Position numbers and translations under genes: made by a program
NCBI GenBank assembly: GCA_016184105.1
Contig: JACPDI010000044.1
Location: forward strand, 1-36,075
DNA length: 36,075 bases
Origin: Acidobacteriota bacterium
GTDB lineage: Bacteria; Acidobacteriota; Vicinamibacteria; Vicinamibacterales; 2-12-FULL-66-21
Direction: 5' to 3'
Part shown: one piece after another, positions 28,871-35,875 of the stretch
Layout of the letters: each line of letters opens with the position of its first letter
How positions within the stretch are numbered: position 1 is the first letter of the stretch
Notes under the pieces: generated by a model
Told to the model about the DNA's origin: nothing
Databases searched by the model: none
Seen by the model: only the letters and a program-made list of their open reading frames with translations

Positions 28871-29248
28871 TCAGGCGACGCGGAGCCGGTCGCGATCCGA
28901 ATACGGATCGATCTCGACGACGATTCTCTTGACGGCGACGCTTGGCGCCTTCCGGCGGCCGACGGTCTTCATCCTGATGAAGCCGGCGGCCTCCAGCTTC
29001 GCGAGCGTCCTGGTGAGGTTGGGCTGCGCTCGCCCGGTGATCTCGACCAGCTCCGCCACAGACTGAGGCTTGCGATCGCGGATCAGGGCGAGCAGTCGCC
29101 GGTTGTCCGGCGTCAACAGACGGACGACCGCTTCAACGGAATTGAAGCTGGGCTTGGCCGCATCAGGCGGAGCCGGCCGCTCCCCGCGTGCGACGGCCTT
29201 CATCTCTTCCCGTAGCGATTGCAGGCTCTGAACCTTTGCCCTCTTCAT
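28871..29248 (-). CDS. TumA-like antitoxin: winged-helix DNA-binding protein (HVO_A0114/COG4190 type)
   Basis: The protein has 125 residues. The N-terminal helix MKRAKVQSLQSLREEMKAVA is followed by a winged helix-turn-helix, from LTPDNRRLLALIRDRKPQSV through AELVEITGRAQPNLTRTLAK to LEAAGFIRMKTVGRR. This arrangement matches the DNA-binding partner of TumE/DUF6516 toxins. It starts within the toxin stop codon (ATGA), so toxin comes first and antitoxin second. It probably represses its own operon through the palindrome at 29649-29669. A shorter, decayed relative lies at 31381-31539. Confidence 0.8.
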   Translation of the reverse strand: MKRAKVQSLQSLREEMKAVARGERPAPPDAAKPSFNSVEAVVRLLTPDNRRLLALIRDRKPQSVAELVEITGRAQPNLTRTLAKLEAAGFIRMKTVGRRKAPSVAVKRIVVEIDPYSDRDRLRVA

Positions 29249-29652
29249 TTCGACCTCTCTGATTCCTCTTCTCCGATCACTCGGAGACTCACTCCACGTT
29301 CGATGAGCACCCGCTCCACTTCGTCGAAGAACTCGTCGATCAACGTCTCGGCGCCCTTGAACAGGTACGGCCTGCCCGGGTCCTTCTCGGTCCGATGCCA
29401 GTGATCGCTGGCTTTGCCACGCCGCTTGAATCGAGAGCCGCTGGGCGGCACGTCGTGCGCGTTGTCGAATCCCACCAGTCGCTTTCCGCTCGGCGCGTGC
29501 AATGTAAGCGAGTAGGAGAGGCCATGAGGCCGCTCGGGGGTCGCCTCAACACGCGCGATTTCGAACTTCAGCCAATAGCCCTTTTCCAGATGATGAATGC
29601 GGCCGTTGAACCCCAACAGGAACTCGAGCCCATGATCTGGCCTACGATTCAT
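29245..29652 (-). CDS. TumE-family (DUF6516) toxin
   Basis: The protein has 135 residues. GYWLKFEIARVEATPERPHG, LSYSLTLHAPSGKRLVGFDN and AHDV are followed by DHWHR and a C-terminal LIDEFFDEVERVL, the layout of the TumE/DUF6516 family annotated as toxins of type II toxin-antitoxin systems. The molecular target is not known to me. The ATG lies inside the operator palindrome; an extended -10-like TGATATCAT (29682-29670 region, minus strand) lies just upstream. It overlaps the antitoxin gene by four bases. Known pairs of this family are often on plasmids or islands, which fits this position beyond tRNA-Pro. Confidence 0.78.
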   Translation of the reverse strand: MNRRPDHGLEFLLGFNGRIHHLEKGYWLKFEIARVEATPERPHGLSYSLTLHAPSGKRLVGFDNAHDVPPSGSRFKRRGKASDHWHRTEKDPGRPYLFKGAETLIDEFFDEVERVLIERGVSLRVIGEEESERSK

Positions 29653-29669
29653 ATCATCTGGTGATATGA
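29649..29669. promoter_or_regulatory. Operator palindrome over the TumE-like toxin start
   Basis: TCATATCA-TCTGG-TGATATGA is an 8-base inverted repeat with a 5-base centre that overlaps the toxin ATG. The surrounding bases are AT-rich with further GATATCA copies. It is a natural binding site for the HTH antitoxin and lies between divergent genes. Confidence 0.55.
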
Positions 29670-29771
29670 TATCACGATGTTTCGAACACTCGGGCCGCGA
29701 GTTACCCGAAACTGCGTGCCTGGGATGAGCTGTAGTATGGTGAGCGTTTCACGTCGGTCAGGAGGTAGTCG

Positions 29772-30182
29772 ATGGCAGACGCGATTCGCCAAGTTGAGTA
29801 TTTCTACGTGCACGTTCCACAGAAGGCGGGTGAAGCCGCGAAGGCGCTGCACGCGCTGAAGAACGGCGGCGTGAACTTACTCGCGTTCTCAGGATTTCCC
29901 GAAGGCCGGCGTGCGCAAATGGATTTCATTCCGGCGGACGCGGCGGCTTTCAAGAGTGTCGCCAAGGCGAACAAGTGGAAGCTCGTCGGACCGAAGAAGG
30001 GCTTCTTGATTCAAGGTGATGACCGCATCGGCGCGATCGCGGACATCGTCGGCAAGCTCGCTGACGCGAAAATCAACATCACGGCGCTCGACGCCATCGC
30101 AACCGACGGCAGATTCGGCGCGTTGTGCTGGGTCGCGCCGCGCGATGTCAAGAAAGCCGCGCAGATCCTGGGCGCGGTTTAG
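29772..30182 (+). CDS. ACT-domain protein
   Basis: The 136-residue protein appears to hold two ACT-like domains. Residues 8-60 (VEYFYVHVPQKAGEAAKALH, NGGVNLLAFSGFPE) and residues 75-132 (GFLIQGDDRIGAIADIVGKL, ADAKINITALDAIA) show the beta-alpha-beta pattern with Gly at the ligand-binding turn. ACT pairs usually bind amino acids and regulate an enzyme; here they stand alone, so the role is unknown. A strong Shine-Dalgarno, AGGAGG, lies six bases before the ATG, unlike the core genes of this window, which suggests different ancestry. It diverges from the toxin operon. Confidence 0.82.
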   Translation: MADAIRQVEYFYVHVPQKAGEAAKALHALKNGGVNLLAFSGFPEGRRAQMDFIPADAAAFKSVAKANKWKLVGPKKGFLIQGDDRIGAIADIVGKLADAKINITALDAIATDGRFGALCWVAPRDVKKAAQILGAV

Positions 30183-30461
30183 AGCGTTAGAGCAAGCCCG
30201 CGACGAGCTTCAGGTAGCCCGCGAGCGTCAGACATGGGCAAGGAACGCGCAAACCGCCAGAAGACGGTGGCCGAGCAAACGAGGCCCAAACACCAGTCGG
30301 CTCCGACCGGTCTTCGGCGGAACACGCGTAGGACTCCGACGTCCCACCGGTGGAAACCAAGCCGAAGGCGACGTTGATCGAGGCGCCGCTGACAAAGAGA
30401 TTTGAGGCTGGATTTCTTGGACAGCCGTCGTCGCCGGATGCCTTGAAGAGCACACGGATTC
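30183..30461. other. Gene-poor gap of 279 bases
   Basis: No convincing gene. A 47-codon frame at 30234-30377 encodes a very Arg/Lys-rich peptide starting MGKERANRQK, with no Shine-Dalgarno and no family resemblance. It may be chance or a decayed gene. No hairpin with a T-tract follows the ACT-domain gene. Confidence 0.3.
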
Positions 30462-31358
30462 ATGGGTCGGATCGACATTGCTGGCATCGCGAACCGCCGC
30501 ATCCGCGACTTCGTCACCCGGGCCTCGAACGCGAGACTGCGGCCGGGGACCGGCTACTACAGCACACCGTTTCGCGGCTCGCTGTTCGGCGAGAAAGACT
30601 CCGCAGCGGTTGCGAACCGCCTCGCTCCTGACGGCATCGACGCGCTTTGGCTCGGAACCAATCCTGGTGTCTCTCGGTCGCTCGACTACATCCTCCAACC
30701 TCCGCGGGGGAGAGGGGACTTTCCGACATTCGAGCGGCAGGCGGAGTCTGGACTCTTCGGCTCCTGGTTGTGGGGCGGGGACGACGAGGGACCGGCGCCA
30801 GACTGGAATCCGATCGAACGGGCGAAAGGCAATTGGCGCGTCTACAGGGACGCGCTCGCCCGCGTCGCGCGGCTCGATCGTGTCGCGATGGCGAATTTCC
30901 TGCCCTGGGGCAGCCGGAGCGCGGACGCGCTTATTGGCTGCATCGGGTTGATGAACCGGCCCCTGCTGGACCGCATGCTCGAGTTCGCGGACGACCTCAA
31001 CGCCGAAATCGTCGGCACTCTCGCACCCAAGCTAGTCGTGGTGCCTTTCAGCCTCGGCCGCAATCCGGTCATCGACAGCGTGCGGCCCCTTGGCCTCTCG
31101 ATAGCGCGTGCGGCCGAGGCGCGTCGACACTCCGTGGCGGTGAACCGCGGTACGTTCACCTTCCACACCGGAATTTGCGCGTCCGGTCGGCACACCGTAC
31201 GAACCGCCTTTCTTCCGCATGCTGCGTCACTCAGGCTCCGAACCGACGACCGGCGGCGGATCGTTGACCGTCTCGCGCAGGTTCTTGGAGAAGACGGTGA
31301 AGGCGCGCATTGGGGCGCGCCGGAGACACCGGAGAGAGATCCTTCGGGACGGCGCTGA
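30462..31358 (+). CDS. Unrecognised protein, faint uracil-DNA-glycosylase-like pattern
   Basis: The 298-residue soluble protein has no signal peptide. I do not recognise a named family. Three features recall the uracil-DNA glycosylase superfamily: DALWLGTNPGVSRS at about 60-73 resembles the GxNPG motif, MANFLPWGSRS at about 143-153 resembles the central strand, and KLVVVPFSLGRNP is a buried strand. Near the C-terminus AFLPHAASLRL could be the His loop. This is weak and would need structure prediction. The last 30 residues overlap a remnant of an antitoxin gene on the other strand, so the native stop may have been altered. No Shine-Dalgarno is seen at ATG 30462; alternative starts are not obvious. 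Confidence 0.55.
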   Translation: MGRIDIAGIANRRIRDFVTRASNARLRPGTGYYSTPFRGSLFGEKDSAAVANRLAPDGIDALWLGTNPGVSRSLDYILQPPRGRGDFPTFERQAESGLFGSWLWGGDDEGPAPDWNPIERAKGNWRVYRDALARVARLDRVAMANFLPWGSRSADALIGCIGLMNRPLLDRMLEFADDLNAEIVGTLAPKLVVVPFSLGRNPVIDSVRPLGLSIARAAEARRHSVAVNRGTFTFHTGICASGRHTVRTAFLPHAASLRLRTDDRRRIVDRLAQVLGEDGEGAHWGAPETPERDPSGRR

Positions 31359-31380
31359 TTCCGTCGCGGGTCTCGATGAG

Positions 31381-31539
31381 TCAGGGCGTCGTGATTCCAC
31401 GCGCTGTTCGATCAGCGACGGCCTTCAGAGAGTCGAGACTCGGCCTGTGCGCCTCCCCGAGCGCTGATCGCTCCCGGTGTGCCACTGCGTTCATCTGCTG
31501 ACGCAGTGATCGTAGGCTTTGAATCTTCGCGGTCTTCAT
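31381..31539 (-). pseudogene. Truncated TumA-like antitoxin remnant behind vapC
   Basis: The frame encodes 52 residues starting MKTAKIQSLRSLRQQMNAVA, clearly related to MKRAKVQSLQSLREEMKAVA of the antitoxin at 28871-29248. The resemblance continues through PSLDSLKAV against PSFNSVEAV and is then lost at a stop. In another frame further on, between about 31380 and 31270, LIETRD and ARPNARLHRLL resemble LIRDRK and AQPNLTRTL of the intact protein, which suggests a frameshifted remainder. Its ATG overlaps the vapC stop (ATGA), the same junction as in the intact toxin-antitoxin pair. Confidence 0.6.
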
Positions 31540-32000
31540 TCGGTCTCTTGGATTCCCTGATCCTCCTCCGCGTCGAGCTCGAAGGTCTGAAGTAGCTGAA
31601 CGTGACGCGAGACAGCGGGGAAAGTCCGAAGCACCGCCTCGAGCCGATCGTCCGCGGTGATCGAGCGCGTGTTCAGTCGAGCGGCCAATGCGACGTACAT
31701 GCAGTCATACACCGTTCGTCCTGTCGCAGTCGCGAGTGCGTGCGCGTCTTCAGCGAGCCCGCGACACGAGACCGTCTCGACGGCGATCCGGGAAATATCG
31801 GCAACGAGGCCGTGACCTTCTTCGGCCGTCAACTCCTTGCGGCGGATCTTCTTCCAGATCGCGTTGGCGGCCTCGGCGAACAGCAAGTCCGGGACGACGT
31901 AGTCGTGACGGGCGCCGAGCAACCGCCGCGCCTTGTCGCTGTGGATCTCTGGGACGAACCACTTCACGACAACGCTGGCATCGATGACGTAGACACTCAC
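31536..32000 (-). CDS. vapC: VapC-type PIN-domain toxin
   Basis: VapC toxins are Mg2+-dependent RNases that cut tRNA or rRNA. The 154-residue product has the PIN acidic residues: D7 in YVIDASVVVKWF, E43 in LLFAEAANAIWK, D99 in TVYDCMYVALA and D117/D118 in ITADDRL. The C-terminal 25 residues (ELDAEEDQGIQETE at the end) are acidic and extend past the normal PIN end. GTG overlaps the antitoxin stop (GTGA), the usual antitoxin-toxin order. Unusually, its stop also overlaps the start of a decayed second antitoxin. Confidence 0.88.
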   Translation of the reverse strand: MSVYVIDASVVVKWFVPEIHSDKARRLLGARHDYVVPDLLFAEAANAIWKKIRRKELTAEEGHGLVADISRIAVETVSCRGLAEDAHALATATGRTVYDCMYVALAARLNTRSITADDRLEAVLRTFPAVSRHVQLLQTFELDAEEDQGIQETE

Positions 32001-32230
32001 CGCGAGTCACGATCCTCGCGGATGAGCGCGGTGCTGTCAGAGTGGCTCCGAGACTTCAGGCGTCGCAACCATCGCGCGGAGAGCCGCCGCGTTTCGGCGA
32101 GATTGCGCGTGTTCGCCCGCCGCAGCACGTCGTGGATCTCGGCTTGGAGCGACCGGCCGTGCGCCTTGGCGGCAGCCTTGAGCCCCTGCAGCACGTCGTC
32201 GTCCAGGTCGCGGATGAGCAGGTTGGGCAT
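31997..32230 (-). CDS. FitA/VapB-like ribbon-helix-helix antitoxin
   Basis: The 77-residue protein starts MPNLLIRDLDDDVLQGLKAA, a short beta strand and helix of the ribbon-helix-helix type found in FitA antitoxins. KAHGRSLQAEIHDVLRRA forms the second helix. The C-terminal part, rich in Arg, would wrap the VapC active site. GAGGAC, a weak Shine-Dalgarno, lies about nine bases before ATG 32230. A palindrome about 20 bases upstream is a likely operator for the FitA-VapC complex. Longer upstream frames are open but unlike the family. Confidence 0.85.
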   Translation of the reverse strand: MPNLLIRDLDDDVLQGLKAAAKAHGRSLQAEIHDVLRRANTRNLAETRRLSARWLRRLKSRSHSDSTALIREDRDSR

Positions 32231-32249
32231 GGTCGAGTCCTCGTACATA

Positions 32250-32268
32250 TGGTATCGTACTGATACCA
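32250..32268. promoter_or_regulatory. Operator palindrome of the FitA/VapC pair
   Basis: TGGTATC-GTACT-GATACCA has perfect 7-base arms. It lies 19 bases upstream of the antitoxin ATG in the likely promoter. The bases from here to the next gene (32269-32446) hold nothing I can identify. Confidence 0.55.
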
Positions 32269-32446
32269 GCCTTTGCTGGGCCGTGAGCGGACGAGCACGT
32301 CCGCACGGAGGTAACTGCACCGCTCTTTCTTGAGCGCGTGCGCCCGTCATGGCGCACGGGATCGAGCCTGCTTCCTTCCCGCTGGCTCGGTCCGGCTCCC
32401 CACTGGCACCCGGTGCTTGGTCGAACTCAATCGGTGTGGGGGCATC

Positions 32447-32638
32447 GTGGCAGACAATCAGATTCGTCTTCGTGAGGCTCTCGATCAAATCGCGAACGCG
32501 CTGCAGCCGGCCATTGTCATCGCCGATCAACTTCAGGAGGCATCGGAAGCGACCGCGCGCGATGCCTCTATCATCCGGGCGGCGCTCACGCGCGCCGTGG
32601 CAATTCTCAGGGACGTGCAACGGGACCGACCGTCATGA
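32447..32638 (+). CDS. Small helical protein of unknown function
   Basis: The 63-residue product from GTG 32447 is nearly all helical: RLREALDQIANALQPAIVIA, then DQLQEASEATARDASIIRAA and LTRAVAILRDVQRD. The 'ALQPAIVIADQL' run recalls the dimerisation helix of histidine kinases without the phospho-accepting His. The frame is open further upstream to 32330, but that part is Cys/Arg-rich and unlike a real N-terminus. A G-rich stretch (GTGGGGG) before GTG could act as a ribosome site. The function is unknown. Confidence 0.45.
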   Translation: MADNQIRLREALDQIANALQPAIVIADQLQEASEATARDASIIRAALTRAVAILRDVQRDRPS

Positions 32639-32751
32639 ACGGGGGACTCGTCAACGCGGCGGCGTTGCTCGCGAGCAACGTGAGTTGGTTGCCGGGGCGT
32701 GCAGCCAGCGGTACTTGCAACTGTGGAGCGGGGCACCTGAGGCGGCCATGT

Positions 32752-32910
32752 GAGAGCCGAGACCTTCGGCTGGTCGACCTCCAGAAGGCTCGCGGCCTCA
32801 GCCTGCGTGAGTTTTCGTCGCTCGATGATCTTCGTGATCTTGTGCGCCAATTCCGCCTTCGCCGCCGCCTCCTCTGGCCGTGCGTATCCGAGATCCGCGA
32901 TGTAGCATAC
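32752..32910 (-). pseudogene. Remnant of an XRE-family antitoxin (HigA-like)
   Basis: The minus-strand frame encodes ADLGYARPEEAAAKAELAHK, ITKIIERRKLTQAEAASLLE and VDQPKVSAL, which is the core of a well-known XRE antitoxin family ('ADLG..NPEEALAKAELA....GLTQ.EAA..LG..QPKVS.L'). The normal N-terminal residues and the roughly 35 C-terminal residues after KVSAL are missing, and no start codon fits. No toxin partner is found next to it. The rest of 32639-32990 holds no other gene. Confidence 0.6.
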
Positions 32911-32997
32911 CGGCAAGCGCCCAGGCGAGCGCCGTTGTTGGAGTGTCCGGGCGCCAAGGCCGCCTCCCGGCGGCGGCTTGCAAGACCGGTTAAGGGC

Positions 32998-33009
32998 TAT
33001 ACTCAACAT
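32998..33009 (+). promoter_or_regulatory. -10 element in front of the efflux operon
   Basis: TATACT (32998-33003) is followed by exactly six bases and the GTG at 33010, predicting a leaderless first gene. A TTGCAA lies 14 bases upstream, too close for a good -35. The short spacing could suit a MerR-type activator, but no such gene is visible. Confidence 0.5.
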
Positions 33010-33303
33010 GTGTTGCGGTTTGTCGCCGTCATTACGCTCGCCGCCTTCACGCTGCTTGTAGGCGCAGATCGGATCTGCTGCCCGGACGGGTGCACTGACA
33101 GAGGCGACGAACCCGACGCACCGGAGTCGGTTCCACACAGCACGGCCCACACATGTGTCCTGTGCGTGCTCGGCGTCGAAGCCCCGGCGGTGCAGTTGTC
33201 CCTCAAGCCGCTCACAAGCGTATCCGCCGTACTCCCGCCAGGCATTGCGTGGTTGCCCGTTGGAACTCCGCTCGCGCTCGATCATCCTCCTCGGAACGCG
33301 TAA
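33010..33303 (+). CDS. Small secreted Cys/His-containing protein leading the efflux operon
   Basis: The 97-residue product has a signal peptide (residues 1-19, hydrophobic Ala/Leu/Val). It has a cluster ICCPDGC (C23, C24, C28), then His43 and His47 and CVLC (C49, C52). These are plausible metal ligands in the periplasm. The C-terminal half is Leu/Pro-rich and otherwise featureless. I do not know the family by name, though small His/Cys periplasmic proteins often precede czc/cus operons. The GTG is fixed by the -10 element six bases upstream. It is 79 bases ahead of the outer-membrane factor gene. Confidence 0.6.
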   Translation: MLRFVAVITLAAFTLLVGADRICCPDGCTDRGDEPDAPESVPHSTAHTCVLCVLGVEAPAVQLSLKPLTSVSAVLPPGIAWLPVGTPLALDHPPRNA

Positions 33304-33382
33304 CCTCGACGTTCTCTTTTTAGACAACCGATAGCTGATCGTCGGCCGCGTCCGTTCCGGCTGGCCGTTCAAGGGAGTGCGT

Positions 33383-34606
33383 ATGTTTCGACGTACCGCG
33401 TTTGCGGCGCCGCTTGCGCTGCTTTGCTGCGCGGTGTCTGCGGAATCGCAGACAGTGCTCACCGTAGATCGGGTGCTCGATCTGGCAGAGCGCCAGAATC
33501 CCGAGGTCTTGATCGCGGGAACCCGCACCGCGCAAGCAGAAGGTGCCCTCACCACCGCGCGGATCCGGTTGCCGAGCAATCCCGAAGTCGATGTATTCGC
33601 CGGTTCACGCGACACGTTGGTCGGCGGCCGGTCCATCGAACAGGAGTTCTCTGTCCTGCAGCGTTTTGAGATCGGCGGCCAGCGAGGCCACCGGGTTGCC
33701 GCTGCGACGGCTGGCGTGACACAGCGGACATTCGAGGTCGGCGCGGCGATCCTTCAGGCACAAACGCTCGCTCTATCTGCGTTCTATCGCGCCGCTCACG
33801 CTCAGGAGATTCGTCGTGTCACGGATGAGGCGCTGGGCCTCGCGGAAGAAGCGGTGCGGGCGGCCCAAGCACGATACGAGGCGGGCGAAACGGCTGTCCT
33901 CGACGTCAACGTTGCACGGGTCGAATTGGCTCGCGCCCGGCGAGATCAACTTGCGGCGGCCTCGCGCATGGAAAACGCCGTCGCGGAATTGCGCGAAGTG
34001 TTGGCTCTGCCGGCCCAGGAGCCGGTGGTCGTCCAGGCGGCGCTCCGTGCGCCCGACGTTCCAGCGCTCGATGTTCTGGTGTCTCGACTGCCCGAGCGGG
34101 CGGACATCCGGGCATTGACCGCCAATCTGGTGCAAGCGGAGGCTGAGTTGCGGCTCGTGCGCTCGGCTCGAACGCCCGACCTGTTCGGGGGCTTCGGGTT
34201 TCGCCGGGAGGCGGGTGAGCCCGTGATTGGTGCTCGCTTCGGCTTGACGCTGCCGCTGTTTCAGCGGCAGACGGGCGCAATCGCGACGGCATCCGGCCGG
34301 ATCGCGGAATTACGGAACGCCCTCGACGCGAGACGCGTTGCGCTGGAGGCGCGTCTCCGTGGCGCGCACGCGAGATACGTGATCGCGGCACAGGCCGCCG
34401 AAGCGATTACGTCCAATGCGGTCCCGCTGGTCGAGGAGAACGAACAACTCACGCGCGAAAGCTATGAGGCCGGCAAGATTGGATTGCTGGAGTTGCTCGT
34501 CATCCGCCGCGAGGGCTTTGCCGCGCGACGTGAAGCGCTCGACGCGCAATTGGAGTCGACTCTCGCGGGTGTGGAGGTTCGCGGCGTCGCCGGTGTGATT
34601 CGTTGA
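33383..34606 (+). CDS. Outer-membrane efflux protein, TolC/CzcC family
   Basis: The 407-residue protein has a signal peptide ending near VSAESQ. It then has two repeats of the OEP type with long amphipathic helices: LTVDRVLDLAERQNPEVLIA and, later, RLVRSARTPDLFGGFGF with GARFGLTLPLFQRQTG. This is the outer-membrane channel of a tripartite RND exporter. It is about the length of CzcC/CusC. ATG at 33383 is chosen because AAGGGAG lies six bases upstream; a GTG two codons earlier is possible. Genes for the adaptor and the inner-membrane pump follow at once. Confidence 0.9.
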   Translation: MFRRTAFAAPLALLCCAVSAESQTVLTVDRVLDLAERQNPEVLIAGTRTAQAEGALTTARIRLPSNPEVDVFAGSRDTLVGGRSIEQEFSVLQRFEIGGQRGHRVAAATAGVTQRTFEVGAAILQAQTLALSAFYRAAHAQEIRRVTDEALGLAEEAVRAAQARYEAGETAVLDVNVARVELARARRDQLAAASRMENAVAELREVLALPAQEPVVVQAALRAPDVPALDVLVSRLPERADIRALTANLVQAEAELRLVRSARTPDLFGGFGFRREAGEPVIGARFGLTLPLFQRQTGAIATASGRIAELRNALDARRVALEARLRGAHARYVIAAQAAEAITSNAVPLVEENEQLTRESYEAGKIGLLELLVIRREGFAARREALDAQLESTLAGVEVRGVAGVIR

Positions 34607-34628
34607 TGCTACCGGCACAGGAGAGGCC

Positions 34629-35864
34629 ATGATGACGAGTTCACGAGCGGTCCGCGTCGTACGTCTCTGCGGCATCACCTTCGCGGTGACCGCGCTGCTG
34701 ATTGGATGCGGACGCGGGAGTCCTCCCGAGCGGCGCGAGGGCACGCCCGCAGCCCCGGAGCCAAAACCCGGAGGCAGTCGGCAGGCCGAGCACCACGACG
34801 AAGCCGGCGTCGTGGAACTTTCGCCCGAAGCGATGCAGCGCGCTGACATTCGTGTGGAGGCGATACGGGCGGTGTCGGCCGCTCAGGTACTTATTGCCCC
34901 TGCCGAACTGCAGCCAAATGCCGATCGCATCGCCCGAGTCGGTCCGAGAGTGGCGGGGCGGATCGTACGCGTGATTGTGCCGCTCGGCGCTTACGTGCGA
35001 GCGGGGCAGCCGCTGGCGACCGTCCGGAGCCCGGAAGCGGCGGAAGCCGCGGCGGCGCTCGATAGTGCTCGAGCCGTGGAAAACCTCGCGCGGCGATCCT
35101 TGGCCCGTGAGCGAGAACTCTTCGAACGGAAAGTCTCTGCGCAACGTGAGGTGCTCGAAGCGGAGGCCACCCTCGCCAGCGCCGAAGCCGCGGTGCGCGC
35201 GGCGGAGGCACGCCTCGCCGCGAAGGGCTTCAGGGCTCCGACCGGAAACGCGCAAAGCACCGATCCGGTCGTCACGGTGACCAGCCCGATCGGTGGCACC
35301 GTTATCGAGCGCACCGCGGCGGCGGACGCGCCAGTCGGCCCTGACAGCGTCTTGTTCACCATCGCGGACCTCAGCTCTCTCTGGCTGACCGTTCGCGTCC
35401 CGGAAACCGGCGTCGCGGCGATTCGTCGTGGCCAGACGGTCAGCGTCGTCGTGGGCGGTATGCCCGATCGACCTGTCGAAGGCCGCGTCGATTACATCGC
35501 GCCGATCGTCGCGCCGGAGAGCCGGACCGTGGATGTTCGAGTGCAGGTACCGAACAGAACCGGCGATCTCCGTCCCGGCACGTCGGCCAGCGCCCGTTTC
35601 GACCTGCCCAATTCACCACGGGCCAGCGGCGAGGCGCGCGTGCTCGTGCCCCGCACGGCCGTGCAGGAACTCAATCAGGGGAGTGTGGTGTTCGTGCCAA
35701 CCGGAGAGCGCAAGTTCAAAGCGCAACCCGTTACGCTCGGGTCCAGCTACGGCAACGAGGTGGAGGTCCTTTCTGGCGTCAAGGCCGGTGACCGCATCGT
35801 CGTGCAAGGCGCCTTCACGTTGAAGGCCCAAGCCCTGCGCGGCGCCGTTGCGGATCCGCATTAG
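34629..35864 (+). CDS. RND efflux periplasmic adaptor, CzcB/HlyD family lipoprotein
   Basis: The 411-residue protein has a lipobox LIGC (C27), so it is probably lipid-anchored. A charged, His-containing linker follows (QAEHHDEAG), which may bind metal. The barrel-sandwich/lipoyl half-motifs RVGPRVAGRIVRVIVPLGAY and TVTSPIGGTVIERTAAADAP flank an alpha-hairpin (about 140-200). A beta-barrel and membrane-proximal domain follow. This is the membrane-fusion protein linking pump and channel. AGGAG lies eight bases before the first of two adjacent ATGs. The end is 11 bases before the pump gene. Confidence 0.92.
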   Translation: MMTSSRAVRVVRLCGITFAVTALLIGCGRGSPPERREGTPAAPEPKPGGSRQAEHHDEAGVVELSPEAMQRADIRVEAIRAVSAAQVLIAPAELQPNADRIARVGPRVAGRIVRVIVPLGAYVRAGQPLATVRSPEAAEAAAALDSARAVENLARRSLARERELFERKVSAQREVLEAEATLASAEAAVRAAEARLAAKGFRAPTGNAQSTDPVVTVTSPIGGTVIERTAAADAPVGPDSVLFTIADLSSLWLTVRVPETGVAAIRRGQTVSVVVGGMPDRPVEGRVDYIAPIVAPESRTVDVRVQVPNRTGDLRPGTSASARFDLPNSPRASGEARVLVPRTAVQELNQGSVVFVPTGERKFKAQPVTLGSSYGNEVEVLSGVKAGDRIVVQGAFTLKAQALRGAVADPH

Positions 35865-35875
35865 GAGCACAGCCG

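Noticed and set aside
31219-31467. Plus-strand frame overlapping the end of the gene at 30462
   Set aside because: It has no start signal and is opposite the antitoxin remnant, whose homology explains the open frame better.
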